A stretch of 64,000 bases of DNA from Pseudooceanicola spongiae (GCF_014899185.1 NZ_CP045201.1:1100501-1164500); one strand, 5' to 3'; counted from the stretch's first letter, positions 31,353-41,784 are shown. Notes: generated by a model not told the origin, from the letters alone. Translations and numbers: made by a program.

Positions 31353-34016
31353 TTATTGTCCTTCGATGACAGCAGTTGCAGCGGCAATGGCTTCGGCGGC
31401 ATTGGCGGCATCCTTCGCGCCACCCTGCGCCATATCGGCGCGCCCGCCGCCGCCCTTGCCACCAAGGGCCGGAACAGCTGCGCGCACTAGATCGACAGCA
31501 GAGACACGGTCGGTCAGATCACTGGTGACCCCTGCCGCCACGGCAGCCCGGCCATCCGCATCCGCGATCAACAGCACCACGCCTGACCCGAGCCGGTCCT
31601 TGTGCGCATCGATCAGCGCCGGAAGGTCCTTGCCCGACACGCCGGTCAGCACCTGCGCGAGGAATTTGATGCCGTTGACCTCAACCGCTTCGGGGGCCGC
31701 GCCCTGCCCGGCACCGCCAGACATAGCCAGCTCTCGCCGCAATTGCGCGACCTCGTTGGCCAGCGCCTTGCGTTCATCCGACAGCGCCTTGACCCGCTCG
31801 ACAACCTCAGCCGCCGGTGCCTTCAGCATCGCGGCGATCTCAGACACTCGGTCCGATTGCGCCCCGAGATAGTCCATCGCCGCCTGGCCGGTCAGCGCCT
31901 CGATCCGGCGGACGCCAGCCGAGGAGGCCGAATCGCCCAGAATCACGCAGAGGCCGATATCGCCGGTCTGCACGACATGGGTGCCGCCGCAGAGCTCAAG
32001 CGAGTAGGTCTTGCCGTCGTGCCCCTTGCCGGTATCGGCACGGCCCATCGACACGACCCGCACTTCGTCGCCATATTTCTCGCCGAACAGAGCCTGCGCC
32101 CCGATGGCGCGGGCATCGTCGGGGGTCATGATGCGGGTCTCGACGGGCGTATTCTGCCAGATATAGCGGTTCACATCCGCCTCGACCTTCGCCAGTTCCT
32201 GCGCCGACAGGGCCTGCGAATGACTGAAGTCAAAGCGCAGACGGTCCGGTGCGTTCAAGGAGCCGCGCTGTGCAACGTGATCGCCGAGCGCCTCGCGTAG
32301 CGCCTCGTGCAGCAGGTGCGTCGCGGAGTGGTTGGCGCGGATCGTGCCACGGCGGGCATGGTCGACCTCAAGGATCGCCGCCTCGCCCGGTTTCACGGTG
32401 CCCTCGACGACTTCGCCGATGTGCATGAAGATCCCGTTCACCTTCTTGGTCTCGGTGATACGCACCTTGGCGGACTCAGTGCGAATCTCGCCGGTATCGC
32501 CAACCTGACCACCGCTTTCCGCGTAGAACGGCGTCTGGTTCAGCACCACAGTCACCGTATCACCGGGACCGGCCGCCGCGATCGCGACGCCATCCCTGAC
32601 CAGCGCCAGGATCTGACCCTCAGCCGTTTCGGTGTCGTAGCCGAGGAATTCGGTCGCGCCGTTCTTGTCGGCCAAGTCAAACCAGATCGCGGCATCGGCG
32701 CTTTCGCCCGTGCCCGACCATGCGGCGCGCGCCTTGGCCTTCTGTTCGGCCATGGCACTGTCAAAGCCGTCGGTATCAACGGTGCGGCCCTTTTCACGCA
32801 AGGCATCCTGCGTCAGGTCCAGCGGGAAACCGTAGGTGTCATAGAGCTTGAACGCCGAGGCACCCGGCAGCGCGGCATCCTCAGGCAGGCCCGACAGCTC
32901 ATCATCCAGCAGCTTCAGACCACGGTCGAGGGTCTGCTTGAAGCGGGTTTCCTCCAGCTTCAGCGTCTCTTCGATCAGTGACTGAGCGCGGCGCAGCTCA
33001 GGATAGGCCTCGCCCATCTGGCGCACCAGTTCGGGCACGAGGCGATACATCAGCGGATCCTGGCTGCCAAGCAGATGCGCGTGACGCATCGCGCGGCGCA
33101 TGATCCGACGCAGCACATAGCCGCGCCCGTCGTTCGACGGCATCACGCCATCGGCAATCAGGAAGGAGGTCGAGCGCAAATGGTCCGCGATCACCCGGTG
33201 ATGGGTGCGCCCCGGGCCATCGGGGTCCGAGCTGGTCGCATGGGCCGAAGCCTCGATCAGCGAGCGCATCAGGTCCGTCGCGTAGTTGTCGTTGGTGCCC
33301 TGCAGCAGCGCGGCAACCCGTTCGATCCCCATGCCGGTGTCGATCGACTGCATGTCGAGCGCGCGCATCGTGCCGTCCTCGAACTGCTCGTTCTGCATGA
33401 AAACGACGTTCCAGATCTCGATAAACCGGTCGCCATCCTCATCGGGCGATCCCGGAGGGCCACCCCAGAACTTGTCGCCATGGTCAAAGAAGATCTCGGT
33501 GCAGGGGCCGCAGGGGCCGGTCGGGCCCATCTGCCAGAAGTTGTCGGAGGTCGGGATGCGAATGATCCGGTCGTCCGAGAAGCCGGCGACCTTCTTCCAC
33601 ATCTCCGCCGCTTCGTCATCGGTGTGATAGACCGTGACCAGCAGCTTGTCCTTGGGGATGCCGAGCTCCTTGGTGATCAGCTCCCAGGCGAAGGGAATCG
33701 CTTCGGATTTGAAGTAATCCCCGAAAGAGAAGTTACCGAGCATCTCGAAAAAGGTGTGGTGCCGGTTGGTATAGCCGACATTGTCGAGGTCATTGTGCTT
33801 GCCGCCCGCGCGCACACATTTCTGCGCCGAGGTGGCGCGGGTGTAATCGCGGTGCTCGACCCCGGTGAACAGGTTCTTGAACTGAACCATGCCGGAGTTC
33901 GCGAACATCAGCGTCGGATCGTTGCGCGGCACCAGCGGGCTGGACGGCACGACCTCGTGCCCCTGCCGCTTGAAGTAGTCAAGGAAAGTGCTGCGGATAT
34001 CGTTCAACGACTGCAT
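31353..34016 (-). CDS. alaS: Alanyl-tRNA synthetase
   Basis: Class II synthetase that charges tRNA-Ala and edits mischarged Ser and Gly. 887 residues, normal length. Catalytic domain (about 1-240): motif 2 region [21 protein letters not shown] and [14 protein letters not shown]; tRNA-recognition domain to about 455; editing domain with zinc ligands [11 protein letters not shown] and [13 protein letters not shown]; glycine-rich C-Ala domain (about 760-887) ending [15 protein letters not shown]. Heads an operon with the DUF1330 and DUF486 genes. No T-box or other leader was evident upstream. Confidence 0.97.
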   Translation of the reverse strand: MQSLNDIRSTFLDYFKRQGHEVVPSSPLVPRNDPTLMFANSGMVQFKNLFTGVEHRDYTRATSAQKCVRAGGKHNDLDNVGYTNRHHTFFEMLGNFSFGDYFKSEAIPFAWELITKELGIPKDKLLVTVYHTDDEAAEMWKKVAGFSDDRIIRIPTSDNFWQMGPTGPCGPCTEIFFDHGDKFWGGPPGSPDEDGDRFIEIWNVVFMQNEQFEDGTMRALDMQSIDTGMGIERVAALLQGTNDNYATDLMRSLIEASAHATSSDPDGPGRTHHRVIADHLRSTSFLIADGVMPSNDGRGYVLRRIMRRAMRHAHLLGSQDPLMYRLVPELVRQMGEAYPELRRAQSLIEETLKLEETRFKQTLDRGLKLLDDELSGLPEDAALPGASAFKLYDTYGFPLDLTQDALREKGRTVDTDGFDSAMAEQKAKARAAWSGTGESADAAIWFDLADKNGATEFLGYDTETAEGQILALVRDGVAIAAAGPGDTVTVVLNQTPFYAESGGQVGDTGEIRTESAKVRITETKKVNGIFMHIGEVVEGTVKPGEAAILEVDHARRGTIRANHSATHLLHEALREALGDHVAQRGSLNAPDRLRFDFSHSQALSAQELAKVEADVNRYIWQNTPVETRIMTPDDARAIGAQALFGEKYGDEVRVVSMGRADTGKGHDGKTYSLELCGGTHVVQTGDIGLCVILGDSASSAGVRRIEALTGQAAMDYLGAQSDRVSEIAAMLKAPAAEVVERVKALSDERKALANEVAQLRRELAMSGGAGQGAAPEAVEVNGIKFLAQVLTGVSGKDLPALIDAHKDRLGSGVVLLIADADGRAAVAAGVTSDLTDRVSAVDLVRAAVPALGGKGGGGRADMAQGGAKDAANAAEAIAAATAVIEGQ

Positions 34017-34167
34017 AGGGGCGGCCTTTTTCGGTTGCCTGACGGTCTTGCTGATTTAGCCGTCACGAGCGGCGGTGTCCACCGGGTCTAAGCCCTTAGC
34101 AACATGGCAGTCGCAGCTGGTTGCAGATGCGTGCCGCAAACTTTGCAAATTTCCGTCTGCAAAACTG

Positions 34168-34196
34168 AAAAAAGACGGTCCAAAGACCGCCTTTTC
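34168..34196 (-). terminator. Intrinsic terminator downstream of recA
   Basis: Read on the minus strand: GGCGGTC, loop TTTG, GACCGTC, with one G-U pair, flanked by AAAA and a run of six T. It lies about 88 bases after the recA stop in the 267-base gap to alaS; the rest of that gap shows nothing convincing. Confidence 0.75.
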
Positions 34197-34283
34197 CCAG
34201 AGTTTCTCAACGATACGCAGCCAGTGCTGTATCGAAGGGGGCTTTCTGCAGTGCCCGTCTGCGATCACTGGCGATGAAAGGCC

Positions 34284-35360
34284 TCAGCCCTCCGTCACCT
34301 CGTCGTCGCTGTCTTCCTTGAAGCCATTGCCGAAATCCAGACCATGTGCGGCGCGGATCTTGTCCTCGATCTCAAACGCCAGATCGGGGTTTTCCTTCAT
34401 GAAGACCTTGGCGTTCTCACGCCCCTGCCCGATCCGTTCATCCCCGTAGGAATACCACGAGCCTGATTTTTCGACCACGCCGGCCTTCACACCCAGATCC
34501 AGCAGCTCGCCGGTTTTCGAGATGCCCTCGCCGTACATGATGTCGAACTCGACCTGCTTGAAGGGCGGTGCGACCTTGTTCTTGACGACCTTGACGCGGG
34601 TGGCGTTGCCGACAACCTCGTCACGGTCCTTGATCGCGCCGATGCGGCGGATGTCCAGACGCACGGAGGAGTAGAACTTCAGCGCATTGCCACCCGTCGT
34701 GGTTTCGGGCGAGCCGAACATCACGCCGATTTTCATGCGGATCTGGTTGATGAAGATCACCATGCACTTGGAACGGCTGATCGAACCGGTCAGCTTGCGC
34801 ATTGCCTGGCTCATCAGACGGGCATGAACGCCGACGTTAGAATCGCCCATGTCGCCTTCAAGCTCGGACTTCGGCGTCAGCGCCGCAACCGAGTCGACGA
34901 CGACCATGGAGACCGCGCCGGAACGCACCAGCGTATCGACGATTTCCAGCGCCTGCTCACCAGTATCGGGCTGCGAGATCAGCAGCTCGTCCAGATCGAC
35001 ACCCAGCTTGCGGGCATAGAGAGGATCGAGCGCATGTTCGGCGTCGACAAAGGCGCAGACGCCGCCTTTTTTCTGCTCTTCCGCCACGCAATGCAGTGTC
35101 AGAGTGGTCTTGCCCGAGCTTTCCGGCCCGTAGATCTCGATGATCCGACCCTTCGGCAGACCGCCGATCCCAAGCGCGATGTCGAGACCGAGCGAGCCGG
35201 TCGAGGTCGACTCGATTTCCTGGATGGCACCTTTGCCCCCCAGCGTCATGATGGAACCCTTGCCGAACTGACGTTCGATCTGCGCCAACGCGCTGTCCAG
35301 GGCCTTCTGCTTGTTGGGGTCTCGTTTGCTGTCCATGGATAATAGATCTGCCGTTGCCAT
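34284..35360 (-). CDS. recA: Recombinase RecA
   Basis: Forms filaments on ssDNA, catalyses strand exchange and triggers LexA self-cleavage. 358 residues from the ATG at 35360, which has AAGGGTG upstream. Walker [11 protein letters not shown], the MAW motif region, L1/L2 loops with [20 protein letters not shown] and the [14 protein letters not shown] block are present. The C-terminus is acidic ([11 protein letters not shown]). A GTTC-N7-GTTC LexA box lies 51 bases upstream and a terminator downstream, so recA is its own SOS unit. Confidence 0.98.
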   Translation of the reverse strand: MATADLLSMDSKRDPNKQKALDSALAQIERQFGKGSIMTLGGKGAIQEIESTSTGSLGLDIALGIGGLPKGRIIEIYGPESSGKTTLTLHCVAEEQKKGGVCAFVDAEHALDPLYARKLGVDLDELLISQPDTGEQALEIVDTLVRSGAVSMVVVDSVAALTPKSELEGDMGDSNVGVHARLMSQAMRKLTGSISRSKCMVIFINQIRMKIGVMFGSPETTTGGNALKFYSSVRLDIRRIGAIKDRDEVVGNATRVKVVKNKVAPPFKQVEFDIMYGEGISKTGELLDLGVKAGVVEKSGSWYSYGDERIGQGRENAKVFMKENPDLAFEIEDKIRAAHGLDFGNGFKEDSDDEVTEG

Positions 35361-35410
35361 TTTCTGCACCCTTATTTCACACCCGAAGGTGAGCGGCAAT
35401 GATTGCCGAT

Positions 35411-35425
35411 GTTCGCGCCTTGTTC
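35411..35425. promoter_or_regulatory. LexA/SOS box of recA (GTTC-N7-GTTC)
   Basis: GTTC at 35411-35414 and GTTC at 35422-35425 with a 7-base spacer, an exact match to the direct-repeat SOS box known from Rhodobacter and other alphaproteobacteria. It lies 51-65 bases upstream of the recA start. Confidence 0.8.
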
Positions 35426-35495
35426 CGACCTATATGAGGCTAAACCAAGAACACTTCAACCAGAATCTTGGTAAATCGACTTTGCGCGGTCAGGG

Positions 35496-35510
35496 TTAAG
35501 GATTAGTTTA
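35496..35510. promoter_or_regulatory. Possible CtrA-like box upstream of the sulfotransferase-like gene
   Basis: TTAA (35496-35499) and TTTA (35507-35510), spacer 7, 7 of 8 consensus positions, 42 bases before the next ATG. Could be chance. Confidence 0.25.
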
Positions 35511-35551
35511 CACTGGAATGCTCAACTGCATTTCGGTCGAAGGGTTTGAGT

Positions 35552-36145
35552 ATGCTGGTTTTTTCCAATGCGCGGCTGGTTTTTTTGTCGGTTCCCAAGA
35601 CCGGTACGACCGCCTATGAAACAGCCCTCGCGCCGCTCGCCTCGATGGTGATCAGCGATCCGCCGGAACTGAAACATGCGCCGGTCTTTCGCTACAACCG
35701 CTTTTTCCGCCCCGCGCTGGAAAAATTCATCGGCCCCGATCTCGACGTGATCGCCGTCATGCGCGAGCCGATCTCCTGGCTTGGCAGTTGGTATCGTTAC
35801 CGACAGCGCCCCTTCATGCAGGGTCGCCCCAATGCCACGCATGACCTCAGTTTCGATGCCTTTGTCGAGGGGTATTGCCAGTCCACGCGCCCCGGCTTTG
35901 CCAATGTCGGCAGTCAGGCCAAGTTTCTGGAGCCGTCGAAAAATGGCACATGCGTGACACGGTTGTTTCGCTATGAGGACCCGCCAAGCCTGATCCACTT
36001 CCTGCAAGAGCGGCTTGAGACGACCTTCGAGCTCAAGCGCGAAAACGTCGCTCCGCCCATGGCGCTCAGCCTCTCGGCCGGGACCGAAGCACGCCTGCGC
36101 GCCCGCCACGCTGAAGAATTCGCCCTTTACGCTTCGATCCCCTGA
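35552..36145 (+). CDS. Small sulfotransferase-like protein
   Basis: 198-codon gene starting at the ATG at 35552 (AGGG upstream; the TTG two codons earlier is less likely). LVFLSVPKTGTTAYETAL at the N-terminus resembles the PAPS 5'-phosphosulfate loop of sulfotransferases, and VIAVMREPISWLGSWYRY resembles the 3'-phosphate site. The rest is weakly conserved. No signal peptide. It stands alone between the divergent recA promoter and convergent cckA, seven bases from its end. Acceptor unknown; the fold assignment is inferred from the two motifs. Confidence 0.7.
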   Translation: MLVFSNARLVFLSVPKTGTTAYETALAPLASMVISDPPELKHAPVFRYNRFFRPALEKFIGPDLDVIAVMREPISWLGSWYRYRQRPFMQGRPNATHDLSFDAFVEGYCQSTRPGFANVGSQAKFLEPSKNGTCVTRLFRYEDPPSLIHFLQERLETTFELKRENVAPPMALSLSAGTEARLRARHAEEFALYASIP

Positions 36146-36151
36146 ACCGCC

Positions 36152-38494
36152 TCAGCGGATCTGCTTGCGCACGGTCTCGGTCAGCTCAGCCAGAGAGAAA
36201 GGCTTGGGCAGGAAGACCGAATTCGCGATCTTGGCGTTGGAATCGCGGAAACTGTCCTCGGCATAACCCGACACGAAAACCACCCGCACATCGGGGTAGG
36301 TTTCACGCGCCTTGCGCACCCAGGTCGGCCCGTCCATGCCCGGCATGATCACATCGGTCACGAAGACGTCGATCTTCATCTCGCAACTGTCCAGCATCTC
36401 CAGCGCCTGCTCGGCACTGTCGGCCTCAAGCACCGTATAGCCGCGCAGACGTAGCGCGCGCGAGGCAAAGGCACGCACCGGCGCCTCGTCCTCGACCAGC
36501 AGCACAACGCCGTCCGCCCGCCCCGAGGTGTCCGGCTCCACCACAGGCGCCGGCAGCGCCATCACCACATCCTCCTCCCGCTGCGCCGGGAACATCAGGG
36601 TGAAACAGGTGCCTTCCCCCGGCGTGCTGTCGACAAAGATGAAGCCGCCGGATTGCTTGACGATCCCGTAGGCGGTCGACAGGCCAAGGCCCGTCCCCTC
36701 GCCGACGCGCTTGGTGGTAAAGAACGGCTCGAACACCTTGGGCAGCTTGTCGGGCGGAATGCCGACGCCGGTATCGGTGACAGTCACGATGACATATTCG
36801 CCCGGCACCAGAGAGGCGCGATCGCGCAGCATTTCCTCCGCCAGATGCAGGGTCTCGGTCTCGATCTGGATCTCGCCGCCGTTGGGCATGGCATCGCGGG
36901 CGTTGACCACGAGGTTCATCAGGACCTGCTCCAGCTGCCGCTTGTCCGCCCGGATCTTGGGCAGTGCCGGATCATGGCGCAGCGCCAGCGTGACCTTTTC
37001 GCCCACCAGCCGGTTCAGCAGATGCGTCAGATCCGACAGCGTGTTACGCAGATCCAGCGTTTCCGGCCGCAGCGTCTGCTTGCGCGAAAACGCCAGCAGC
37101 TGGCCGACGAGAGAGGCCGCGCGATTGGCGTTCTGGTTGATCTGGATCAGATCGCCATAGTCCGGATCACCATGATCATGGCGCAGCAACAACAGGTCGC
37201 AATGTCCTGAAATCGCAGTCAAAAGATTGTTGAAGTCATGCGCCACGCCACCGGCCAGCTGGCCGATCGCCTGCATCTTCTGGCTTTGGACGAACTGCGC
37301 CTCAAGTGTCTTGAGCTCGGTCGCATCGCTCAGCATGGCAATCAGCGCGATCTGCCCCTCGTGGCGCACGGGCTTGATCGCGACCTGAACAAAAACCTCA
37401 CGCTCCGAACGCGACAGCCGCAGGAATTCCGAATGCGGCTTGGCGCCATGTTCCATCGCGGCAGTCGCCGCCTCCACCAGCCATTCGTTGATCGAGCGTC
37501 CCAGCCCCTCCATCAGACCCGAGAGCGGGATTTGCGGCTCGCGATCAATCGACAGCAACTGCTGCGCCGCGCCATTGGCCAGCTCGATCGTGCCCGACAC
37601 CGACAGCCGCAGCATGGGCACCGGCAGATCGTCGATGGTCGTCCAGATGCTTTCTTCCGGCCGGGTGTCGACGCGGGGGCGCGCGATCTCGATTTCGCCC
37701 TGCACCGGGATGAACAGGAACTCCCGACGCCCACCCGAGTTGGCGATCTGCGTCATCCGGCAGGTCGTCGTGCCAGCGCTGGTTTTGATATCCGCCAGAT
37801 CATCGAGGTCCGACAAGGGCCGCGTCAGCAGGTCTTCCAGCCGCCGTGGCCGCCCGCCGACCAGCTTGCGCGCTGCCGCGTTCATATAGAGAATCGCCTG
37901 CCCGCGTCCCACCGAAATCAGCGGCACCTGTGCCTCGACCTCGTCACCGGTCTGAGCCACAGCGAACTGCTCGATCCGCCAGAGCACGTTACCGCCGTCC
38001 AGCGATTGCACGATCAGCCGTACATGACCGGCACCGCTGACCACATCTTCGCGCAGGGCGCCCTCGCTCTGGGCGCGCCGCAACAGCCGGCGCACCAAGC
38101 TGTCCGCGTTGTTGAACCGAGAGGCCAGCGCCGCGACAACCGTTTCACAGTCCTCATGGCCGGTCATTTCCAGCGCCGAGGGATTGCGAAAGGTCAGATG
38201 ACCCTCCGGCCCCGAAATCAGCGCCGGCGTTGGGTCCCCGGCCAGCAAAGCGTGCAGGTCACTGTCCCCGGCCGCGCTTCTTGCAGCGCCCCTGCGCGGC
38301 CTTGCCCGGACCAGAAGCACCAGCAGACACAGGGTAAATCCGCTCAACAGCAGGGCCAGCGAGGTGATGCGGTGTTCGATCAGCAGCGCCAGCGCCACAA
38401 ACGCACCGCAGAGCAAAAGCAACAGATCGATACGCGCCGCCAGCTTGTGCCAGACCATCGCGCCCGCAGTCAAACTCGCTTCCGACTGAGTCAC
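36152..38494 (-). CDS. cckA: Hybrid sensor histidine kinase CckA
   Basis: CckA autophosphorylates and feeds phosphate through ChpT to CtrA; it can reverse to a phosphatase. 780 residues: two membrane helices (about 22-40 and 44-63), PAS-like regions (about 80-400), HisKA with H419 in [18 protein letters not shown], HATPase with [19 protein letters not shown] and [18 protein letters not shown], and a C-terminal receiver with D714 in [14 protein letters not shown]. The HDFNN H-box is typical of CckA. An exact CtrA box lies 50 bases before the start. The ATG at 38494 gives full family architecture. Confidence 0.94.
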   Translation of the reverse strand: MTQSEASLTAGAMVWHKLAARIDLLLLLCGAFVALALLIEHRITSLALLLSGFTLCLLVLLVRARPRRGAARSAAGDSDLHALLAGDPTPALISGPEGHLTFRNPSALEMTGHEDCETVVAALASRFNNADSLVRRLLRRAQSEGALREDVVSGAGHVRLIVQSLDGGNVLWRIEQFAVAQTGDEVEAQVPLISVGRGQAILYMNAAARKLVGGRPRRLEDLLTRPLSDLDDLADIKTSAGTTTCRMTQIANSGGRREFLFIPVQGEIEIARPRVDTRPEESIWTTIDDLPVPMLRLSVSGTIELANGAAQQLLSIDREPQIPLSGLMEGLGRSINEWLVEAATAAMEHGAKPHSEFLRLSRSEREVFVQVAIKPVRHEGQIALIAMLSDATELKTLEAQFVQSQKMQAIGQLAGGVAHDFNNLLTAISGHCDLLLLRHDHGDPDYGDLIQINQNANRAASLVGQLLAFSRKQTLRPETLDLRNTLSDLTHLLNRLVGEKVTLALRHDPALPKIRADKRQLEQVLMNLVVNARDAMPNGGEIQIETETLHLAEEMLRDRASLVPGEYVIVTVTDTGVGIPPDKLPKVFEPFFTTKRVGEGTGLGLSTAYGIVKQSGGFIFVDSTPGEGTCFTLMFPAQREEDVVMALPAPVVEPDTSGRADGVVLLVEDEAPVRAFASRALRLRGYTVLEADSAEQALEMLDSCEMKIDVFVTDVIMPGMDGPTWVRKARETYPDVRVVFVSGYAEDSFRDSNAKIANSVFLPKPFSLAELTETVRKQIR

Positions 38495-38543
38495 CCCGGC
38501 CCTCCTCGCATCGATGTCGATCCGCTTTTGTGGATCGCCCAGC

Positions 38544-38558
38544 TTAACGAGAGGTTAA
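38544..38558. promoter_or_regulatory. CtrA box upstream of cckA (TTAA-N7-TTAA)
   Basis: TTAA (38544-38547) and TTAA (38555-38558) with a 7-base spacer match the CtrA consensus at all 8 positions. The site lies 50-64 bases upstream of cckA and also reads as an inverted repeat TTAAC-N5-GTTAA. It sits in the 114-base gap between cckA and the rRNA methyltransferase gene. Confidence 0.6.
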
Positions 38559-38608
38559 CAATGTCGCCGAATAAAACAAAGCGCTCCGTGAAACGGCTCA
38601 GCCGTGCC

Positions 38609-39775
38609 TCAGATGCGGCGCAGGCAGGCAAAGAAGAACCCGTCGCCACCCTCCAGCGGGGTCAGCCGGCGCGAAGTCTCCAGTTGCCAGCCCTCAGTAC
38701 GGGTGAGGAAGGCGTCGATCTGGTCCGTGTTTTCCGCCTCGAACAGCGAGCAGGTCGCATAGGCCAGAACGCCCTTGGGCGCGACCAGTGCCGCCGCCTC
38801 GTCGAGGATCTGCGCCTGAATGCCCAGCAATTGCGCCAAACGCTCCTCGGTCAGACGCCATTTGCCCTCGGGCGCACGCCGCCAGGCGCCGCTGCCGGAA
38901 CAGGGCACGTCACAGAGCACGACGTCAAACGGCGCGAGCTCGGCCAGCGCCTCTGTCTCGGCCAGGTGCACGTCGATGCCCGCGCGCCGCGCCCGGCTCG
39001 GCAGATCGCGCATCCGCTCGGGCGCGACGTCATGAGCCGTGAGATGCAGCTTGGCCCGCGCACCAAGAGCCAGCGTCTTGCCGCCGCCCCCCGCGCAGTA
39101 ATCCAGCACGCTTTGCCCGTCTTGCACCGGCACCGCAGCACAGACCGCCTGACTGGCGGCATCCTGCATCTCGAACTGGCCCTCGCCAAAGGCGATGGTC
39201 GAGGTCAGACGCCGCGCTCCCTCGGTCACTTCCAGCGCCGTCGGCGCCAAAGGACCGGGAGTGGTCAGAATGCCTTCTGCCGCCAGTTCGCGCGTCAGAT
39301 CCTCGGCACTGGTCAGGCTGGTGTTGACGCGGATGTAGACGGGTGCACGATGCCGCAGCACCTCCGCCACGGTCACGGCATCCTCGTCCAGAGCGCGCGT
39401 CAGATGCGGCCAGACCCAATCCGGCATATCGCCAGCTTCGGCGCCGCTTTCGGGCGCATGACCGGCACTGCGTTCCGCGTCGCTCAGCGCCGCGGCGCCA
39501 TGGCCTTCGCCGGTAAAGATCGTCTCGGGATCGGTGCCGGCAGAGCGGGCCATGCCGATCACAAGCCCCCGCCCGGTCATCGCGCCGCCAAGCGCCGCGA
39601 ACGAGCGCATGCAGCGCAGCGCATCAAAGACGTGGTCGCGCACCGCCGCGCGGTCCTTGGACCCGGCAAAACGCGACCGGCGCGCCCAGCCCGTCAACAC
39701 CTTTTCCGCCGCCGTGCCCGCCAGAATCTCGTCCAGCAATTCCGCCGCTGTGGCGATCCGTGCCGCGGGGGTCAT
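38609..39775 (-). CDS. RsmB/NOP-family RNA cytosine-5 methyltransferase
   Basis: SAM-dependent m5C methyltransferase, probably acting on 16S rRNA. 388 residues. The N-terminal helical NusB-like part is reduced; the catalytic domain has YIRVNTSLTSAED, the SAM motif LDYCAGGGGKTLALG, FDVVLCDVPCSGSGAWRR with a catalytic cysteine in PCSGSG, and LAYATCSLFEAEN with the second catalytic cysteine. Its ATG overlaps the TGA of the upstream FAD oxidase gene (ATGA), so translation is coupled. Which cytosine is modified cannot be told. Confidence 0.88.
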   Translation of the reverse strand: MTPAARIATAAELLDEILAGTAAEKVLTGWARRSRFAGSKDRAAVRDHVFDALRCMRSFAALGGAMTGRGLVIGMARSAGTDPETIFTGEGHGAAALSDAERSAGHAPESGAEAGDMPDWVWPHLTRALDEDAVTVAEVLRHRAPVYIRVNTSLTSAEDLTRELAAEGILTTPGPLAPTALEVTEGARRLTSTIAFGEGQFEMQDAASQAVCAAVPVQDGQSVLDYCAGGGGKTLALGARAKLHLTAHDVAPERMRDLPSRARRAGIDVHLAETEALAELAPFDVVLCDVPCSGSGAWRRAPEGKWRLTEERLAQLLGIQAQILDEAAALVAPKGVLAYATCSLFEAENTDQIDAFLTRTEGWQLETSRRLTPLEGGDGFFFACLRRI

Positions 39776-41175
39776 TGCGCCGCTCCGAACAGCTTACCGG
39801 GGTTGAGGATCTGGCGCGGGTCCAGCGCCAGCTTGATCGCCCGCATCACGTCGAGCGAGGGGCCCGCCTCAGCCGCCAGCGCCGCCATCTTGCCCTGCCC
39901 GATACCATGTTCGCCGGTACAGGTGCCGCCCACGGCCTGCGCCCGCTCGGTGATGCCCTTCAGGAAGGCCGAGACCTTGGGCGCCTCCTCCATATCCTCG
40001 GGGTCGGTCATCAGCACGACGTGGAAATTACCGTCCCCGACATGGCCAAGGATCGTGCCGATCAGCTGTTTTTCCAGCAGATCCGCCTGCGCGGCGGCGA
40101 TATTGTCGGCCAGCGCGGAAATCGGCACGCAGGCATCGCTGACCAGCCCCTTGCAGGCCGGACGCAGCGCCAGCGCCGCCCAATAGCTGTCGTGACGCGC
40201 CTGCCACAGCTTGTTGCGGGTCTCGCGATCCGACGACCAGTTGATCGAGGTCGCGCCATGCTCCTCGGCGATATCGGCAAAGGTCTGCGCCGCGTCGCGC
40301 GCCGAGGTGTCAGAGCCCGCGCATTCAAAGAACAGCGTCGGCACTTCCTCAAGCTGCAGCTTGGAATAGGCGTTGCAGGCGCGGATCTGCGCCGCGTCCA
40401 GCAGCTCGACCCGGCCAACTTCGAGCCCGATCTGCACCATGACGATCACGGCCGCACAGGCGCTGTCGAGGTCGGGAAAGGCCGCAACCCCGCCCAACGT
40501 CTCTTCAGGAATGCCGCGCAGGCGCAGCGTCACTTCGGTGATGATCCCCAGCGTGCCCTCGCTGCCGATCATCAGCCGCGTCAGGTCATAGCCCGCCGAG
40601 CTTTTCGCCGCCCGCGATCCGGTGCGGATCACCTGACCATCGGCCAGCACCACCTCCAGCGCCAGCACATTCTCCGCCATCGTACCGTAACGCACCGCAT
40701 TGGTGCCCGAGGCCCGCGTCGCGCACATCCCGCCGATCGAGGCATCCGCCCCGGGATCAATCGGAAACTGCAGGCCCGTCGCGCGCAGCTCATGGTTCAG
40801 CGCCTTGCGCGTCATCCCCGGCTGCACGACCGCCAGCAGATCTTCGGCGCGCACTTCCTGCAAGGCGTTCATCCGGCTCATATCGACCGAGACACCGCCC
40901 AGCGGCGCATTCAGCTGCCCCTCCAGCGACGAGCCCGCGCCAAAGGCGATCACCGGCACGCCGTTTTCCCAGCAGCAGCGCAGGATGGCCGAAACCTCCT
41001 GCGTGTTCAGCGGGTAGACCACCAGATCGGGGGCTTCGGTGCCCCGGCCCGTGGCCGTATTGGCGTGCTGCTCGCGCAGCGCCTGCGAGGTCTGAAGCCG
41101 ATCGCCCAGCAGCGCACCCAGTGTCGCACGCACCACATCCAGCGCCGCCTCAGCGGGTTTCACGATCGCATTCAT
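39772..41175 (-). CDS. FAD-linked oxidase, D-lactate/glycolate dehydrogenase (GlcD) type
   Basis: 467 residues from the ATG at 41175, which has GGAGG upstream. FAD-binding PCMH domain (about 35-215): VVYPLNTQEVSAILR, PVIAFGAGSSLEGQLN, GGMCATRASGTNAVRYGTM. The C-terminal FAD-oxidase domain has VGDGNFHVVLMTDP and ends GEHGIGQGKMAAL...IKLALDPRQILNPGKLF, the family closing motif. Likely oxidises D-lactate or another 2-hydroxyacid and passes electrons to quinone or cytochrome. Coupled to the downstream rRNA methyltransferase; no glcE or glcF next to it. Confidence 0.9.
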   Translation of the reverse strand: MNAIVKPAEAALDVVRATLGALLGDRLQTSQALREQHANTATGRGTEAPDLVVYPLNTQEVSAILRCCWENGVPVIAFGAGSSLEGQLNAPLGGVSVDMSRMNALQEVRAEDLLAVVQPGMTRKALNHELRATGLQFPIDPGADASIGGMCATRASGTNAVRYGTMAENVLALEVVLADGQVIRTGSRAAKSSAGYDLTRLMIGSEGTLGIITEVTLRLRGIPEETLGGVAAFPDLDSACAAVIVMVQIGLEVGRVELLDAAQIRACNAYSKLQLEEVPTLFFECAGSDTSARDAAQTFADIAEEHGATSINWSSDRETRNKLWQARHDSYWAALALRPACKGLVSDACVPISALADNIAAAQADLLEKQLIGTILGHVGDGNFHVVLMTDPEDMEEAPKVSAFLKGITERAQAVGGTCTGEHGIGQGKMAALAAEAGPSLDVMRAIKLALDPRQILNPGKLFGAAQ

Positions 41176-41784
41176 GGCCAAAACCTCCGGCAAATTGGGA
41201 ACTGCCCTGTGCGGCGTCTCTGCGCCGGGATCCGGGCAGACGACTCGCAAGCGCACAGGCTATGGCCTTTCCCTAGCGCCCGCAGCCGTTGCAGGCAAGG
41301 CGCGCGCCCGAGAGCGGCTGATACCGCCAGCCTGAGCGCACCGCCGTGACGCGCCCCGCCTCACGCCCCGAAGCTCTTGCAATCGCTTGACGAAACCCGT
41401 CTGCGAAAGATCTCCGCCGACATATCCACTGAATAACTTTACCATATATTTCGGGCGGTAGATCCACCGAAGCTTGCCACATCCAACAACCTCAGGGTGA
41501 ATAAAAATAGAACTGCAAGGCCTTCAATGATCACGCAAAACATTAGCTTCACCTAATAAGCCACTGGCTTTTATATATTATCGATTATACGTCACAGAAG
41601 AACCACTTCTCGAAACGAGAGTTCGGCGATCCATCCGCACCACACCATGCGCGTCGCGCCGCCCTCCCAGTCAGAGAGATGTCCACGGGCATATAGGGCA
41701 ACCCTCCCCAGAGTTATCCACAGAGTTTTACCTGATCTCCCCGTAGGTTACCGCCCCAAAGACCGTCTTTGAGGCGGTGCGGCC
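41176..41784. other. 609-base gene-free region with an AT-rich core and a DnaA box
   Basis: No reading frame here looks like a protein. Bases about 41490-41610 are visibly AT-richer than everything around them (ATAAAAATAG, TTTTATATATTATCGATTATA). TTATCCACA at 41714-41722 is an exact DnaA box. TCTCG/CGAGA (41608-41620) is a short hairpin. The left part (41176-41480) is the leader of the FAD oxidase gene. No tRNA, known ncRNA or mobile-element end was recognised. Confidence 0.5.
41750..41778 (-). terminator. Hairpin downstream of the cysK-like gene
   Basis: ACCGCC (41750-41755) pairs with GGCGGT (41773-41778), and AAAGAC (41758-41763) with GTCTTT (41765-41770) inside it. It begins seven bases after the stop. 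The transcribed strand has no T-run after it, so termination would be partial or factor-dependent. Confidence 0.45.

Noticed and set aside
34056..34268. 70-codon minus-strand frame after recA
   Set aside because: Contains the recA terminator and shows no family pattern or ribosome site.
37238..40186. Open frame of 982 codons antisense to cckA, the rRNA methyltransferase and part of the FAD oxidase
   Set aside because: Crosses three real genes and an intergenic region and is rich in Arg, Gln and His as expected for a shadow frame.
41260..41482. Two overlapping short minus-strand frames (61 and 69 codons) upstream of the FAD oxidase gene
   Set aside because: Overlap each other in different frames, Arg-rich, no recognisable motif; more likely leader sequence.
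41490..41730. Chromosomal or plasmid replication origin around the DnaA box
   Set aside because: Only one exact DnaA box was found, with no iteron array and no dnaA, parAB, hemE or repABC genes nearby.
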